64,000 nt of DNA from Sphingobacterium thalpophilum (GCF_038396785.1 NZ_CP151087.1:868001-932000); one strand, 5' to 3'. Positions 28,706-37,585 are shown, counted from the first letter of the stretch. Program-made: numbers and translations. The notes: a model not told the origin generated them from the sequence alone.

Positions 28706-30823
28706 GTGGGAAGACTAAAAATAAAATACAGAAGAGAATTAAATACAACGGAGAACCTCGTCCGAAAAATTGGATTAATACTTATCACCATTATTCTGAT
28801 CTGTATATTCCTTCCCAAACAGCCTCGTTTTCGCTATGAATTCCAAAAGGGAAAAGTATGGAATCATGAGAATCTGATATCACCCTATAATTTTGCCATA
28901 TTAAAAACGCAGGAGGAATTGAATGCGGACAAGAAAAGTATCTTAAACACGATTCAACCGATTTATAATGCCAATACGACAACAAGCAAAGAGCAAATTG
29001 ATCAGTTCAACACGGATCTGGCCGAAAAGTGGCAAAGCAGCAAATTGGATACAACGCATGAAAATATAGTAGATTATAGAAATGCCGGTAATGCCATCTT
29101 AAGCCATCTTTATGGCAAAGGCATTCTGTCATTGAACAATCGGTTCCAGAACCGCAGCAATGACAAATCCCCGGCTTCCAAGCATTACAACTTTACACTG
29201 ATACAGGACAAAGTTGCCAGCCAAAAAAACACGGCCGACTGTTACACCATCGAAAGCTCTTATGGTTATATGGATGAAATTATGCCCAAATTGACCAAGA
29301 TAAAGCAAAAGAGCTGGCTGGAGGAAACTTTAAAAAATTACATTACCATTAACTACATCTACAACGATCAACAAACAGAAGCTTTAGAACAAAATGCCAT
29401 TGCAAACATATCGGCTACGCGCGGTGTGGTCCAAAAAGGAGAACTGATCGCTGAAAAGGAGAAAATCATATCCAATGAGACGTACCAGAAACTCGAGTCG
29501 CTTCGTAAGGTATATGAAGATGAAGGCAAGATCAGCGGAAATCAAAATTATGTGACCCTTGGGCAATTTCTGATTATCTCGCTTGCCCTGTCTATTTTGA
29601 TGGTATTCCTTTTTCTTTTCCGTAAGGACATCTATTTTAACAATAGGTTGCTGGTCATTATCATGATTGTGATCATTGGTATGCTCGCTGTCCTATCTTG
29701 GGCGATCAAAATCAAGATTCCTAATCTCTACTACATCCCATTTTGCGCCGTCCCCATTATTATTCGTATTCTTTTTGATACACGTGTAGCACTCAATATC
29801 CATCTGTTGATGGTTCTGCTTGCGGGGCTTTTTGTACCGAATAGTTTTGAGTTTGTCTTTTTACAATTTATGGCGGGCATTGTCGCGATCTATAGTATTA
29901 AAACATTAGTGAAACGGGAGCAGCTGTTCATTTCCTCGGCTATCATCCTCGGTACCTATTGGATTGCTTACATTGGCTTGGTCGTCACGAGAAATGGATC
30001 TATAGACACCATTTACTGGTCTGACCTTCTTCCCTTTTTCGTAAGTGTCATGATTACCTTATTAGCTTATCCAATGATCTATGCATTCGAAAAATTATTT
30101 GGTATTGTATCTGATCTAACACTCATGGAGCTTACCAATAGTAACTCCAAGTTGCTGCGTGAACTATCTTTTAAAGCTCCGGGAACATTTCAGCACTCCT
30201 TACAGGTGGCTAATCTAGCCGAAGCCGCTATCTACAAAATTGGCGGGAATCCGCTGTTGGTCCGCGCCGGAGCCCTGTACCACGATATCGGGAAATTGAC
30301 AAACCCCCAGTTTTTCATCGAGAATCAGAAGACAGAAAAAAATCCGCATGATGAGCTTTCACCGGAACAAAGTGCGCAGATTATTATATCACATGTCATC
30401 AAAGGCGTCGATATTGCCAAAAAACATCAATTGCCTGACGTGATCCTTGATTTTATCCGCACACACCACGGAACGACGCGTGTTGACTATTTTTATAACG
30501 TTTTTGTCAAGAACAACCCTGACAAACTGGTTGACGAGTCTTTATTTACTTATCCCGGCCCTATTCCTTTTTCCAAGGAAACAGCTGTACTCATGATGGC
30601 GGATTCGGTCGAAGCCGCATCCCGTGCATTAAAAGAACCATCTGAAGAGTCTATCAATAACCTTGTCGATAAAATTATCGAACATAAATTGATGCGGGGG
30701 CAGTTCAATAATAGTAACATTACGCTAAAAGATATCACCGAATCTGCAGTTATTTTTAAGGCAATGCTCAAAAGTATCTACCATGTTCGGGTAGATTATG
30801 ATTTAAGCAAAAAAACAATGTAA
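28706..30823 (+). CDS. 7TM receptor-type HD family phosphohydrolase (PgpH-like)
   Basis: This is a membrane-bound phosphodiesterase of the 7TMR-HD family, whose members degrade cyclic di-AMP. Residues ~20-38 form a first membrane segment. Residues 40-280 are the extracytoplasmic 7TMR-HDED domain. Seven hydrophobic helices cover about 290-470, and the HD domain fills the C-terminus, with HSLQVANLAEAAI, ALYHDIGKL and FIRTHHGTTRVDYF. The length of 705 residues is typical. The start is GTG at 28706; an ATG at 28684 is out of frame. Cyclic di-AMP as substrate is inferred from the family. Confidence 0.9.
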   Translation: MGRLKIKYRRELNTTENLVRKIGLILITIILICIFLPKQPRFRYEFQKGKVWNHENLISPYNFAILKTQEELNADKKSILNTIQPIYNANTTTSKEQIDQFNTDLAEKWQSSKLDTTHENIVDYRNAGNAILSHLYGKGILSLNNRFQNRSNDKSPASKHYNFTLIQDKVASQKNTADCYTIESSYGYMDEIMPKLTKIKQKSWLEETLKNYITINYIYNDQQTEALEQNAIANISATRGVVQKGELIAEKEKIISNETYQKLESLRKVYEDEGKISGNQNYVTLGQFLIISLALSILMVFLFLFRKDIYFNNRLLVIIMIVIIGMLAVLSWAIKIKIPNLYYIPFCAVPIIIRILFDTRVALNIHLLMVLLAGLFVPNSFEFVFLQFMAGIVAIYSIKTLVKREQLFISSAIILGTYWIAYIGLVVTRNGSIDTIYWSDLLPFFVSVMITLLAYPMIYAFEKLFGIVSDLTLMELTNSNSKLLRELSFKAPGTFQHSLQVANLAEAAIYKIGGNPLLVRAGALYHDIGKLTNPQFFIENQKTEKNPHDELSPEQSAQIIISHVIKGVDIAKKHQLPDVILDFIRTHHGTTRVDYFYNVFVKNNPDKLVDESLFTYPGPIPFSKETAVLMMADSVEAASRALKEPSEESINNLVDKIIEHKLMRGQFNNSNITLKDITESAVIFKAMLKSIYHVRVDYDLSKKTM

Positions 30824-30950
30824 TTTTAATTGTCAAACAACAAATTGAATTTCAAACGCTTATTGCAACGTTACATTTTTTTTGCATTTTTTTTAGTATT
30901 TAGACTTTGCAGAATCAAATAATTGCCTTATGTTTGCAATGTCAAAACGA

Positions 30951-31037
30951 GGAAGGGTGCCTGAGTGGCCGAAAGGAACAGTTTGCTAAACTGTCGTACT
31001 GGAAACGGTACCGCGGGTTCGAATCCCGCCTCTTCCG
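30951..31037 (+). tRNA. tRNA-Ser (anticodon GCU)
   Basis: This is an 87-base class II tRNA. The acceptor GGAAGGG pairs with CTCTTCC with one G-U pair. The anticodon arm ACAGT-TTGCTAA-ACTGT puts GCT at 30985-30987. There is a long variable arm (GTACTGGAAACGGTAC) and a T arm GCGGGTTCGAATCCCGC. The discriminator is G and CCA is not encoded. A terminator hairpin follows at 31043. Confidence 0.95.
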
Positions 31038-31042
31038 CAGAC

Positions 31043-31080
31043 AAAAGCGCTTTCAGAGGATTCAGAAAGCGCTTTTTTTG
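31043..31080 (+). terminator. terminator after tRNA-Ser
   Basis: AAAAGCGCTTTC pairs with GAAAGCGCTTTT around a 10-base loop, then a T run. It lies 5 bp past the mature tRNA. Confidence 0.85.
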
Positions 31081-31186
31081 TTTCTGGGCGGAAAGCAGCA
31101 CCAAAAACGGATCATACCGGATCATGTACAAAAGTTGTGGAGGGGATAAAAAAGGATCATACCGAAAGTTTGGGGGGTAATCATTT

Positions 31187-32170
31187 TTAAGCATACAATT
31201 TCATCACTCTGTACAGGAAGAATGTTGTATCCCTTACTCCACGGAAGACGCTCCTGAAAGCTTTGAGTTTTGCATTGAAGGACTCTGCGGATGCATTGGT
31301 GCTTCTATTGTCGAAGTAGTGGAGAATGTATTGATGATGTGCTGCAATGGATCTTGCGACACTCTCGAATGAAGCAATACCCGCGTTCTCAACCTGGTTG
31401 TGCCACAGTCCTAACTTTGTGAAAGCAACTTTTTTATCCCTGCATTTATTGAAGATGTCACCTAAGGCAACTCCAAGATCATAAGCCTGTTTTAGCTTGG
31501 GAAACCTGATGAACAGCAGTTCTGCACGGCGTTTTTGGCTTTCCGACCATCGACTTGGATGCTTGAACAGGAGGTGTCTCGACCTAGCTAATAGCTGTTT
31601 GAGCGTATCACCATTAGGCAACAACTCGGGGTCATATGGGATACCCCGTTTTCGCGATTCCATTATTTTTTTGCTTTCTGCATCTAAGACTTCCCATCGG
31701 TATTTGATACGGAGTTCCTGAACAGCATCATAAGCAAGTTTTTGTACATGAAACCGATCGATAACCCTTCTGGCATTTCTGAAACACCTACGGATAGCCT
31801 TTGCCATATTGGGGGCCATATCCATCGTTACTTCCCTAACTTTGTTCCTTAGTTTAAGTGGAATGCGCTCTAATACAGCAATAATATCTTCCGCCTTTGT
31901 CCCTCTTATGGTAGCCAATATGGTTCCCTTCCTGCCCTTTGCTGATTTACTGCTTACGATCGTGTAAAGTTCACCGTTGCTAAAGCTGGTCTCATCGATG
32001 CTCAGGTGTTCCGATATGTTATCAGGAAAAAGGGTCCATTGCTCTGCGTGTGGCTTTTGGTCCCAGTCCTGGAAGTCACTGAGATGGTTCTTGTATTGAT
32101 CCTGTAGTTGCTTACCGTCCATTTGGAAGAACAGACCTACCAATTGGGCGCTTACAGGATGATTATCCAA
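31187..32170 (-). CDS. ISAon1-type transposase, catalytic part (orfB)
   Basis: This 327-residue DDE-type transposase of the ISL3/ISAon1 group shows HLSIDETSFSNGELYTIVSS (first Asp), VTMDMAPNMAKAIRRCF (second Asp), RVIDRFHVQKLA and the terminal STNASAESFNAKLKAFRS (catalytic Glu region). Its TTG start at 32170 overlaps the orfA stop by 8 bases, suggesting coupled translation. It is complete, and its partner orfA is frameshifted, so activity is doubtful. It shares the same block order with the second element at 33107. Confidence 0.82.
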   Translation of the reverse strand: MDNHPVSAQLVGLFFQMDGKQLQDQYKNHLSDFQDWDQKPHAEQWTLFPDNISEHLSIDETSFSNGELYTIVSSKSAKGRKGTILATIRGTKAEDIIAVLERIPLKLRNKVREVTMDMAPNMAKAIRRCFRNARRVIDRFHVQKLAYDAVQELRIKYRWEVLDAESKKIMESRKRGIPYDPELLPNGDTLKQLLARSRHLLFKHPSRWSESQKRRAELLFIRFPKLKQAYDLGVALGDIFNKCRDKKVAFTKLGLWHNQVENAGIASFESVARSIAAHHQYILHYFDNRSTNASAESFNAKLKAFRSVFRGVRDTTFFLYRVMKLYA

Positions 32171-32482
32171 ATATCTTCTTTAAAAAAAGCCCGAATTCCG
32201 TAGTCATTCGAGCACCCTCACGCACCAGATTCCAATCTCTTGTGATGATCTCTCCGGTATCCAGACCGTCCAGCGACGACGGCGGATATGTAGCGTAACT
32301 TTCTGGCCTCGAATGGGAAAGTCTGAAATCTCAGTGGAAGGCATGAAGCCCTTTGACTCCAACTTGCTGTTCTGATAGCCTGTCGGAGCAATATTAAGCT
32401 CATCTAAATAAATGTGGAGCTGATTGTCAACCTGATCGACTTCTAAAATCTGAAAGTATTCCAATAGCCCTTCGGGCATCAA
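32163..32482 (-). pseudogene. ISAon1-type transposase N-terminal part (orfA), frameshifted
   Basis: The first frame reads MPEGLLEYFQILEV to HIRRRRWTV and aligns with orfA of the second element (IPEGVSDYFEMTHY, HVKRRRWLNQ). Near 32261-32272 one base is missing: after the tryptophan the homologous text LDTGEIITRDWNLVREG continues in another frame and ends FLKKIFG-stop at 32163. The normal start also seems lost, since a TAA lies close upstream in frame. I read it as a one-base deletion that kills the gene. Confidence 0.72.
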
Positions 32483-32578
32483 TAGGGACAGTAATTTACG
32501 TTCGGCTTATTGCAAGGGATATCTGTATTAAGGATGCTAAACTAAGAAATTTTTGACATTCCCCCCAAGAATTCAGCT

Positions 32579-32590
32579 TGATCCATAAAA
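32579..32590 (+). repeat. 12-bp direct repeat, left copy (TGATCCATAAAA)
   Basis: An identical 12-mer occurs at 33973-33984 on the far side of the second ISAon1-type gene pair, in the same orientation. Confidence 0.6.
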
Positions 32591-32625
32591 AATAATTAGA
32601 TATTTGTGCTTTGATATTTATACAG

Positions 32626-32991
32626 ATGCACGAATCTTTTAACGCGTTAATGCCCTTAATTATTCCCGAAGGAGTTTCCGATTATTTTGAGATGACCCAC
32701 TATTCCAAAGAAGAAAAAAGACTGGATATCTTTCTGGAGGAACTCAATAATACACCTGAAGAATATCAAGGCCAGAAGTTGATTTCCAAGGGGTTTTTCG
32801 AACCCGTTACCCTTCAAGATTTTCCTATCCGTGGCATGCAGGTCTATCTTCATGTCAAGCGCCGCAGGTGGCTCAACCAGGATACCGATAAAGTAGTCTA
32901 CAGAAATTGGGAACTAGTAGCCAAAGGGACGCGCATCACACAGGATTTCGCAGCTTTTTTAAAAGGTATCAGCGGACAACCAGGCTCATAG
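32626..32991 (+). CDS. ISAon1-type transposase N-terminal part (orfA)
   Basis: This 121-residue protein has SKGFFEPVTLQDFPIRGMQV and HVKRRRW, the family's N-terminal region, and ends AKGTRITQDFAAFLKGISG then a short tail. ATG 32626 is chosen; a TTG at 32611 is possible. In copy 1 the true stop falls right after the matching KKIFG. Here that stop codon has changed (CAA), so orfA runs on for three more residues and covers the position where orfB should begin. Confidence 0.75.
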   Translation: MHESFNALMPLIIPEGVSDYFEMTHYSKEEKRLDIFLEELNNTPEEYQGQKLISKGFFEPVTLQDFPIRGMQVYLHVKRRRWLNQDTDKVVYRNWELVAKGTRITQDFAAFLKGISGQPGS

Positions 32992-33106
32992 CATTCAGAC
33001 CATCAGTTCATTCTATGGGATATCAGCCAGTAAACTAAGGAGATACTACCGCAATAAACTGAGCGGTTTCCAGGATTGGGAGCATCGCGAAAATGCGCGA
33101 GATGGA

Positions 33107-33955
33107 TTGACCTTCCCACAGAATGTCAGCGGCCATCTTTCTATTGACGAGACCTGCCTATCCCATGGCGAGCTCTATACCGTTGTCACCAATAAAGAAG
33201 CACGGGGCAAAAAAGGGACCATTGTAGCCATACTGAACGGGACAAAATCAGAGAACATTATCCCGATCCTTCAAAAGATCCCACAGAGATTACGAAATAA
33301 AGTTCAAGAGATAACGCTTGATTTAGCCGGTAATATGGGATTGATAGCCAAAAGATGCTTTCCCAATGCTGTTCAGGTAATAGACCGTTTCCATGTTCAG
33401 CAACTTGCTAACGAAGCGCTTCAGGAAATAAGGATAAAGCACCGCTGGCAGGCCATTGACGATGAAAATCAAGCAATTGACCAAGCACGAAAGAATAAGG
33501 AAACCTATTTTCCGGAAGTCCTATCCAACAGTGAAACCATCAAACAGTTACTTGCAAGAAGCCGATACCTGCTTTATAAAAGTGAACATAAATGGACTTA
33601 CGAGCAAAGAGAAAGGGCTGCTGTACTCTTTGAGCGATATCCCGATATTGAAAAGGCGTACAGGCTATCCCAAGAACTCTCTTGGATATTCAACACCACC
33701 ATAGATAAGATCTACGCCTTTACAAGGTTGGCAAAATGGGCGGATAAAGTGGAACAGGCCGGCTTCAAGTCATTCAACACCGTCTCCAGAACCATAAATA
33801 TCCATCACAAAAAAATATTGAACTACTTCGACAACAAGAGTACAAATGCTTCAGCAGAATCTTTCAATGCAAAGATAAAAGCTTTCAGAAGTCAGTTTAG
33901 AGGTGTAGGTGACATCAATTTCTTCCTGTTCAGATTGACCAAATTATTTGCGTAG
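33107..33955 (+). CDS. ISAon1-type transposase, catalytic part (orfB), start probably lost
   Basis: This DDE-type transposase has HLSIDETCLSHGELYTVVTN, ITLDLAGNMGLIAKRCF, QVIDRFHVQQLA and STNASAESFNAKIKAFRS. The only usable in-frame start is TTG 33107, giving 282 residues. The frame is open from 32963, and residues before the TTG (GFQDWEH; RRYYRNKL) still align with copy 1, whose TTG start is GCG here. The reading frame is +1 relative to orfA. The gene thus seems to have lost its initiation site or needs frameshifting. Confidence 0.75.
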   Translation: MTFPQNVSGHLSIDETCLSHGELYTVVTNKEARGKKGTIVAILNGTKSENIIPILQKIPQRLRNKVQEITLDLAGNMGLIAKRCFPNAVQVIDRFHVQQLANEALQEIRIKHRWQAIDDENQAIDQARKNKETYFPEVLSNSETIKQLLARSRYLLYKSEHKWTYEQRERAAVLFERYPDIEKAYRLSQELSWIFNTTIDKIYAFTRLAKWADKVEQAGFKSFNTVSRTINIHHKKILNYFDNKSTNASAESFNAKIKAFRSQFRGVGDINFFLFRLTKLFA

Positions 33956-33972
33956 TCCACAGGTTTTGAAAC

Positions 33973-33984
33973 TGATCCATAAAA
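33973..33984 (+). repeat. 12-bp direct repeat, right copy (TGATCCATAAAA)
   Basis: This is identical to 32579-32590. It lies 17 bp after the orfB stop and 14 bp before the NUDIX stop codon. Confidence 0.6.
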
Positions 33985-33998
33985 TGGTGTTGAAAAAA

Positions 33999-34469
33999 TT
34001 AACATTTCTCATGAGCAATCAATTGCTCCAAAAAAGAAATCTGCCGTTCGTTTATTTTCTTCCTAGCTTCCGCAAATGTAAACCAACCTCCGCGATCTAC
34101 TTCTGGATAAGTTTGCATTTTTCCGGATTTCGGCGGCCATTCCATTTCAAAGGTATTGCTTACCAGATCAGCAGGATCTATATCTCCTTCAATTGCCCAG
34201 CACTTAACTATTTTTCCTCCTTTCTGTTGAATAGCTTGTAGCGCAATAAAATTTCCGCTGGGAAGATAGCCTGTCTCTTCAATAAATTCCCTTTTGGCTG
34301 CTTCAAGTTCATCTTCATACAAATCGATTTCTCCCTTAGGAATTGTCCAAGAGCCTTCATCTTTTTTCGTAAAATAGGGACCACCAGGATGTACTAAGAA
34401 AAAATAAATTTCTAGCGCCTCAAATTTATACAATAACAATCCAGCACTGGTATTTATCTTTTTAGCCAT
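33999..34469 (-). CDS. NUDIX hydrolase
   Basis: It cleaves a nucleoside diphosphate linked to another moiety. The Nudix box fits exactly: G-x5-E-x7-RE-x2-EE-x-G in GEIDLYEDELEAAKREFIEE then TGY. The start ATG 34469 (MAKKINTSAGLLLY, 156 residues) matches the family's first strand; an in-frame start at 34559 would run deep into the xth gene. It overlaps the end of xth by 8 bp, so the two are likely coupled and may both act in nucleotide or DNA repair. Confidence 0.88.
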   Translation of the reverse strand: MAKKINTSAGLLLYKFEALEIYFFLVHPGGPYFTKKDEGSWTIPKGEIDLYEDELEAAKREFIEETGYLPSGNFIALQAIQQKGGKIVKCWAIEGDIDPADLVSNTFEMEWPPKSGKMQTYPEVDRGGWFTFAEARKKINERQISFLEQLIAHEKC

Positions 34470-35247
34470 TGTTGCTGCTATTCCGTAACCGAATCCATGT
34501 AGGGGCATGATCGCTGCTCTTTTCCCAGCCGCGAACATGGCGATCAATACCGCCTTCAATCAAACGATTCTGAATTGAAGGGCTTAATAGGATATGATCT
34601 ATACGCAAACCGGCATTTCGACTATAAGCCTGACGAAAGTAATCCCAGAACGTATACACCTGCTGATCCGGAAAAAGCTGACGAATCGCATCCTGCCAGC
34701 CCGCTTCAAGAAGTTGACTGAAAGCCTCTTTAACTTCCTTTCTGAACAATGCATCGTCGACATATTTTTCAGGTTTATAGGTATCCATTTCAGTTGGAAT
34801 AATGTTAAAATCGCCGATGAGTATCGCTGGAATATCCATACTAAGCAACGTTTTGGCCCGCTTAGCTAAGCGCTCAATCCACGTCAATTTATACTCAAAT
34901 TTGGGCCCGGGAAATGGGTTCCCATTGGGAAGATAAAGACAGCAAATCGCGACTTGCTGGATCATAACCTCCAAATAACGGCTTTGAACATCTTCGGCAT
35001 CACCTGGAAGCGCTCTAGAGATTTCTTCGATCTCATATTTAGAAAGAACCGCAACCCCATTCCAGCTTTTTTGACCGTGCCAAACGGCATGATATCCGAT
35101 GGCATTAATTTCTTTCAGTGGAAAACGTTCCTGCGGAGATTTCAACTCCTGGAGGCATACAACATCAGGCGATTCTTCGGCCAACCAGCGAAGCAAGACT
35201 GGTAGACGCGCATTGATACCATTAATATTATAGGTAGCTATTTTCAT
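34462..35247 (-). CDS. xth: exodeoxyribonuclease III (AP endonuclease family)
   Basis: This is a base-excision repair nuclease of the exonuclease-endonuclease-phosphatase fold, 261 residues. Motifs are KIATYNINGINARLPVLLRW, VVCLQELKSP (metal Glu), LIGDFNIIPTEMD, and the C-terminal RIDHILLSPSIQ with KSSDHAPTWIRL holding the catalytic Asp-His. The length and order match ExoA/XthA. It precedes and overlaps the NUDIX gene. Confidence 0.94.
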   Translation of the reverse strand: MKIATYNINGINARLPVLLRWLAEESPDVVCLQELKSPQERFPLKEINAIGYHAVWHGQKSWNGVAVLSKYEIEEISRALPGDAEDVQSRYLEVMIQQVAICCLYLPNGNPFPGPKFEYKLTWIERLAKRAKTLLSMDIPAILIGDFNIIPTEMDTYKPEKYVDDALFRKEVKEAFSQLLEAGWQDAIRQLFPDQQVYTFWDYFRQAYSRNAGLRIDHILLSPSIQNRLIEGGIDRHVRGWEKSSDHAPTWIRLRNSSNNG

Positions 35248-35581
35248 GAACTCATTTTTAACTTAAATAAACAACCAAAGGAACCTCTTTATTGTTTGAA
35301 ACTGCTAAGAAAAATTTAAGCGAGGAAAATTGAACATCTTTAGCAAAACAGCACTTATTTATGAAATTTGTATGGGATTAAATGACTATTTAAGTGATAC
35401 GACGATAAATTCATTTCTCCAACGCTATAAATACGTATTTAACCTGTATTTTTCGGAAGTTCCTTAGCTACCCTACTCTATTTCTATTCAAAAACTACGG
35501 TTAAAGCTTCATAAACATCCTTTAGGTATAAATTTTGTTTCAATTACATCAAAAGAATTTACACTCAAATAGCGTACGGAT
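35248..35581. other. intergenic region before the glycosyltransferase unit
   Basis: This is 334 bp of AT-rich DNA with promoters for the diverging xth and glycosyltransferase genes. I see no repeats, hairpins or open frames with recognisable content. Confidence 0.4.
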
Positions 35582-35701
35582 ATGGAAAATATTGAAAAGA
35601 AAGCAAAAAAAATAGGTTTGGAAAAAGGCTACTATTTATTGCTAATGGCCATTTTGGATCTTCCAGTTGAAGAAGTACAAAATACAGTAAAGGAGGGTTA
35701 A
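35582..35701 (+). CDS. 39-residue small ORF before the glycosyltransferase
   Basis: The frame MENIEKKAKKIGLEKGYYLL then LMAILDLPVEEVQNTVKEG is open from ATG 35582 to TAA 35701. It resembles a small helical protein with a basic N-terminus. It stops 5 bp before the glycosyltransferase ATG, and its last codons contain GGAGGG, a good ribosome-binding site for that gene and rare among the starts in this window. It may be a real small protein or a leader that controls translation of the next gene. Confidence 0.45.
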   Translation: MENIEKKAKKIGLEKGYYLLLMAILDLPVEEVQNTVKEG

Positions 35702-35706
35702 ATCAT

Positions 35707-36888
35707 ATGAAAAAAATAGCAATCATCAGTACTTGTCCGCCTCAAGAATGTGGGTTAGCAACTTTTACGAAAGACCTTAAACAAGGTATGGAATTCGATC
35801 CTACTGTACAAATTGACATCATCGCTTTATCTAAACATGGATTAGAGGATTTTAATGAATCTGTACGCTTTGTCATCTTTCGGGATCGACTTGATAGTTA
35901 TCATCAAGCAGCTCGTATCATCAATGAGGAATATGATTATTGTATTGTGCAACATGAATTTGGAATATTTGGTGGTGCCGACGGTATTTTCGTCACACAA
36001 ATCGCCAACAATCTTACTATACCATTATTAACCGTATTTCATACTATTCTGCAAACCCCTTCATTGCAGCAGAAAGAAATTATGGAATTACTTCTGGAAA
36101 AATCTCAGGTGGTTGTCAGCCTATCGCCAAAAGGAGTAGAATTGTTAAAGGAGCAATTTGATTCGGCTCTTACGGATAAAATTAAAGTTATACCGCATGG
36201 CGTGCCACAGTTTGACTATAATCAGGGGTTAGCCAAGTATAGGTTGAATTTACAGCAAAACTTTGTGATGATGACTTTTGGTTTAATCGGAAGGAGTAAA
36301 GGGCTTGAATATGCCATAAAATCCCTGTCGGGTATCGATCTTCCTGGATTCAAATACTTGATTGTTGGAAAAACACACCCCAATGTGCTTGCCCATGAAG
36401 GTGAATCTTACCGATTCGAACTTCAAAATTTAGTTGATCAACTAGGTTTACAGGATAAAGTTGTTTTTATTGATAAATTCTTAACGGATGAAGAACTTAA
36501 AGAGTATCTGACAGCATGCGATATATACTTATCCCCATACCCTCACGAACAACAAATAAGCAGTGGAACCTTATCTTTTGCAGTAGGCGCGGGAGCTGCA
36601 GTTATCTCCACTCCTTACTGGCATGCCAAAGATCTATTGAAAGATGATTGTGGCATTCTCACCCCGTTTAACGACATAGAATCCATGCGTGGCAACATCA
36701 AATTATTGTATACCTCCCATCGACTACTCGCTTGGCATCGTTTCAAAGCACGCAGCTACGGAGAACAAACTGTATGGAAAAACGTAGCAAAAATGTATAT
36801 CGAACTTCTAAATGGAGTAACAACACCGGTGAGATCTTTAATTGATTATGAAAAATACCTCTCTTTTGATTTGAAAAGAGAAGCTTAA
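35707..36888 (+). CDS. glycosyltransferase family 4-type protein
   Basis: This is a GT-B fold glycosyltransferase of 393 residues. The N-terminal domain opens IAIISTCPPQECGLATFTKD, typical of GT4 acceptor domains, and has YCIVQHEFGIFGGADG. The C-terminal nucleotide-sugar domain shows FGLIGRSKGLEYAIKSL and the end block SPYPHEQQISSGTLSFAVG with the E/S-rich donor site. No membrane segment is seen. The product is unknown. It is followed by a hairpin terminator and preceded by a 39-codon ORF with a strong SD. Confidence 0.88.
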   Translation: MKKIAIISTCPPQECGLATFTKDLKQGMEFDPTVQIDIIALSKHGLEDFNESVRFVIFRDRLDSYHQAARIINEEYDYCIVQHEFGIFGGADGIFVTQIANNLTIPLLTVFHTILQTPSLQQKEIMELLLEKSQVVVSLSPKGVELLKEQFDSALTDKIKVIPHGVPQFDYNQGLAKYRLNLQQNFVMMTFGLIGRSKGLEYAIKSLSGIDLPGFKYLIVGKTHPNVLAHEGESYRFELQNLVDQLGLQDKVVFIDKFLTDEELKEYLTACDIYLSPYPHEQQISSGTLSFAVGAGAAVISTPYWHAKDLLKDDCGILTPFNDIESMRGNIKLLYTSHRLLAWHRFKARSYGEQTVWKNVAKMYIELLNGVTTPVRSLIDYEKYLSFDLKREA

Positions 36889-36893
36889 AGTTA

Positions 36894-36957
36894 AAGGGCT
36901 GTCCGAGGAGTCTAACTTTTCAGGGCAGTGATTAACGTGGACAGCCCTTCTTTTTTA
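36894..36957 (+). terminator. hairpin terminator with long loop
   Basis: AAGGGCTGTCC (36894-36904) pairs with GGACAGCCCTT (36939-36949), followed by a T run. The 34-base loop is unusual but the stem is perfect. Confidence 0.72.
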
Positions 36958-37009
36958 CTATTTTATGTACATCCCCATCCAATTCAACAGCCTTTCGGGT
37001 AATCAATTC

Positions 37010-37534
37010 TCAAACGGATTGGCTTGACTTTTTACTTACCCTATTTAGTCGTAATAGCCTATTTAAAGTTTCGAATGCCTTTATGGTATAAATGGCCTGC
37101 GCTTCTTCCATTTTGACACTCGATTGAAGTTCGATTTTTTCGGTAGATATAATCTTGTCCTTTTCAGCAATTGAAATATAGGCGAACAATTTACCAGCTG
37201 ATTCGGGCACCGCTGTTGCATATCCCGTTGTGGCAATAGCCCATGTTGTACCAAACAGGTTGCTTACTGCAAGTGCCATTTCTTCGGTAATTTTCGGAGA
37301 TACGCAGTCGCATCTTTCGGCTTCCTTTGCATCCACCTTTAGGATTTTTATCTTAGCATTAATCGTATAGGTGGTCACTCCCCCAGCGAAAACTTCCATT
37401 GCTCCCTCCATCTGTGAACAGGCTAACTGCAACAATCCCGCTGTCACACTTTCAGCAACGGCAATACGATCTTTAGCATCTTTGAGATTTTGAGCGACTT
37501 CGCGCAGTAACAATTCTGGAAACTCTATTTTCAT
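37010..37534 (-). CDS. CinA C-terminal domain protein (nicotinamide-nucleotide amidohydrolase family)
   Basis: This 174-residue stand-alone CinA C-domain (PncC type) is predicted to deamidate nicotinamide mononucleotide in NAD recycling. It shows IAVAESVTAGLLQLACSQ and VFAGGVTTYTINAKIKIL, and later GTTWAIATTGYATAVPESAG. The N-terminal MoaB-like domain of full CinA is absent. It follows the small 95-residue gene by 51 bp in the same direction. Confidence 0.85.
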   Translation of the reverse strand: MKIEFPELLLREVAQNLKDAKDRIAVAESVTAGLLQLACSQMEGAMEVFAGGVTTYTINAKIKILKVDAKEAERCDCVSPKITEEMALAVSNLFGTTWAIATTGYATAVPESAGKLFAYISIAEKDKIISTEKIELQSSVKMEEAQAIYTIKAFETLNRLLRLNRVSKKSSQSV

Positions 37535-37585
37535 TATATATTAATATAAGGTCATCTACATATGAAGGCATTGCCTACGCTATCT

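Larger units (their letters stand above)
31170..32568 (-). mobile_element. ISAon1/ISL3-type insertion sequence, copy 1 (decayed)
   Basis: This element is about 1.4 kb. The ends carry short inverted repeats: TTGGGGGG at 31170-31177 and CCCCCCAA at 32561-32568. It holds a two-gene transposase set on the minus strand, orfA with a frameshift and an intact orfB. No target duplication is visible. The exact outer ends are inferred from the G/C runs only. Confidence 0.65.
32591..33972 (+). mobile_element. ISAon1/ISL3-type insertion sequence remnant, copy 2
   Basis: This segment holds a second, diverged orfA-orfB pair in the opposite orientation to copy 1 (head to head). I find no G-run terminal repeats as in copy 1. 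Instead a 12-bp direct repeat (32579-32590, 33973-33984) brackets the pair. The bounds are therefore tentative. Confidence 0.5.

Noticed and set aside
31108..31163. Repeated GGATCATACC beside tRNA-Ser as a possible attachment site
   Set aside because: The repeat does not match the tRNA 3' end, and no integrase gene or second att copy is present.
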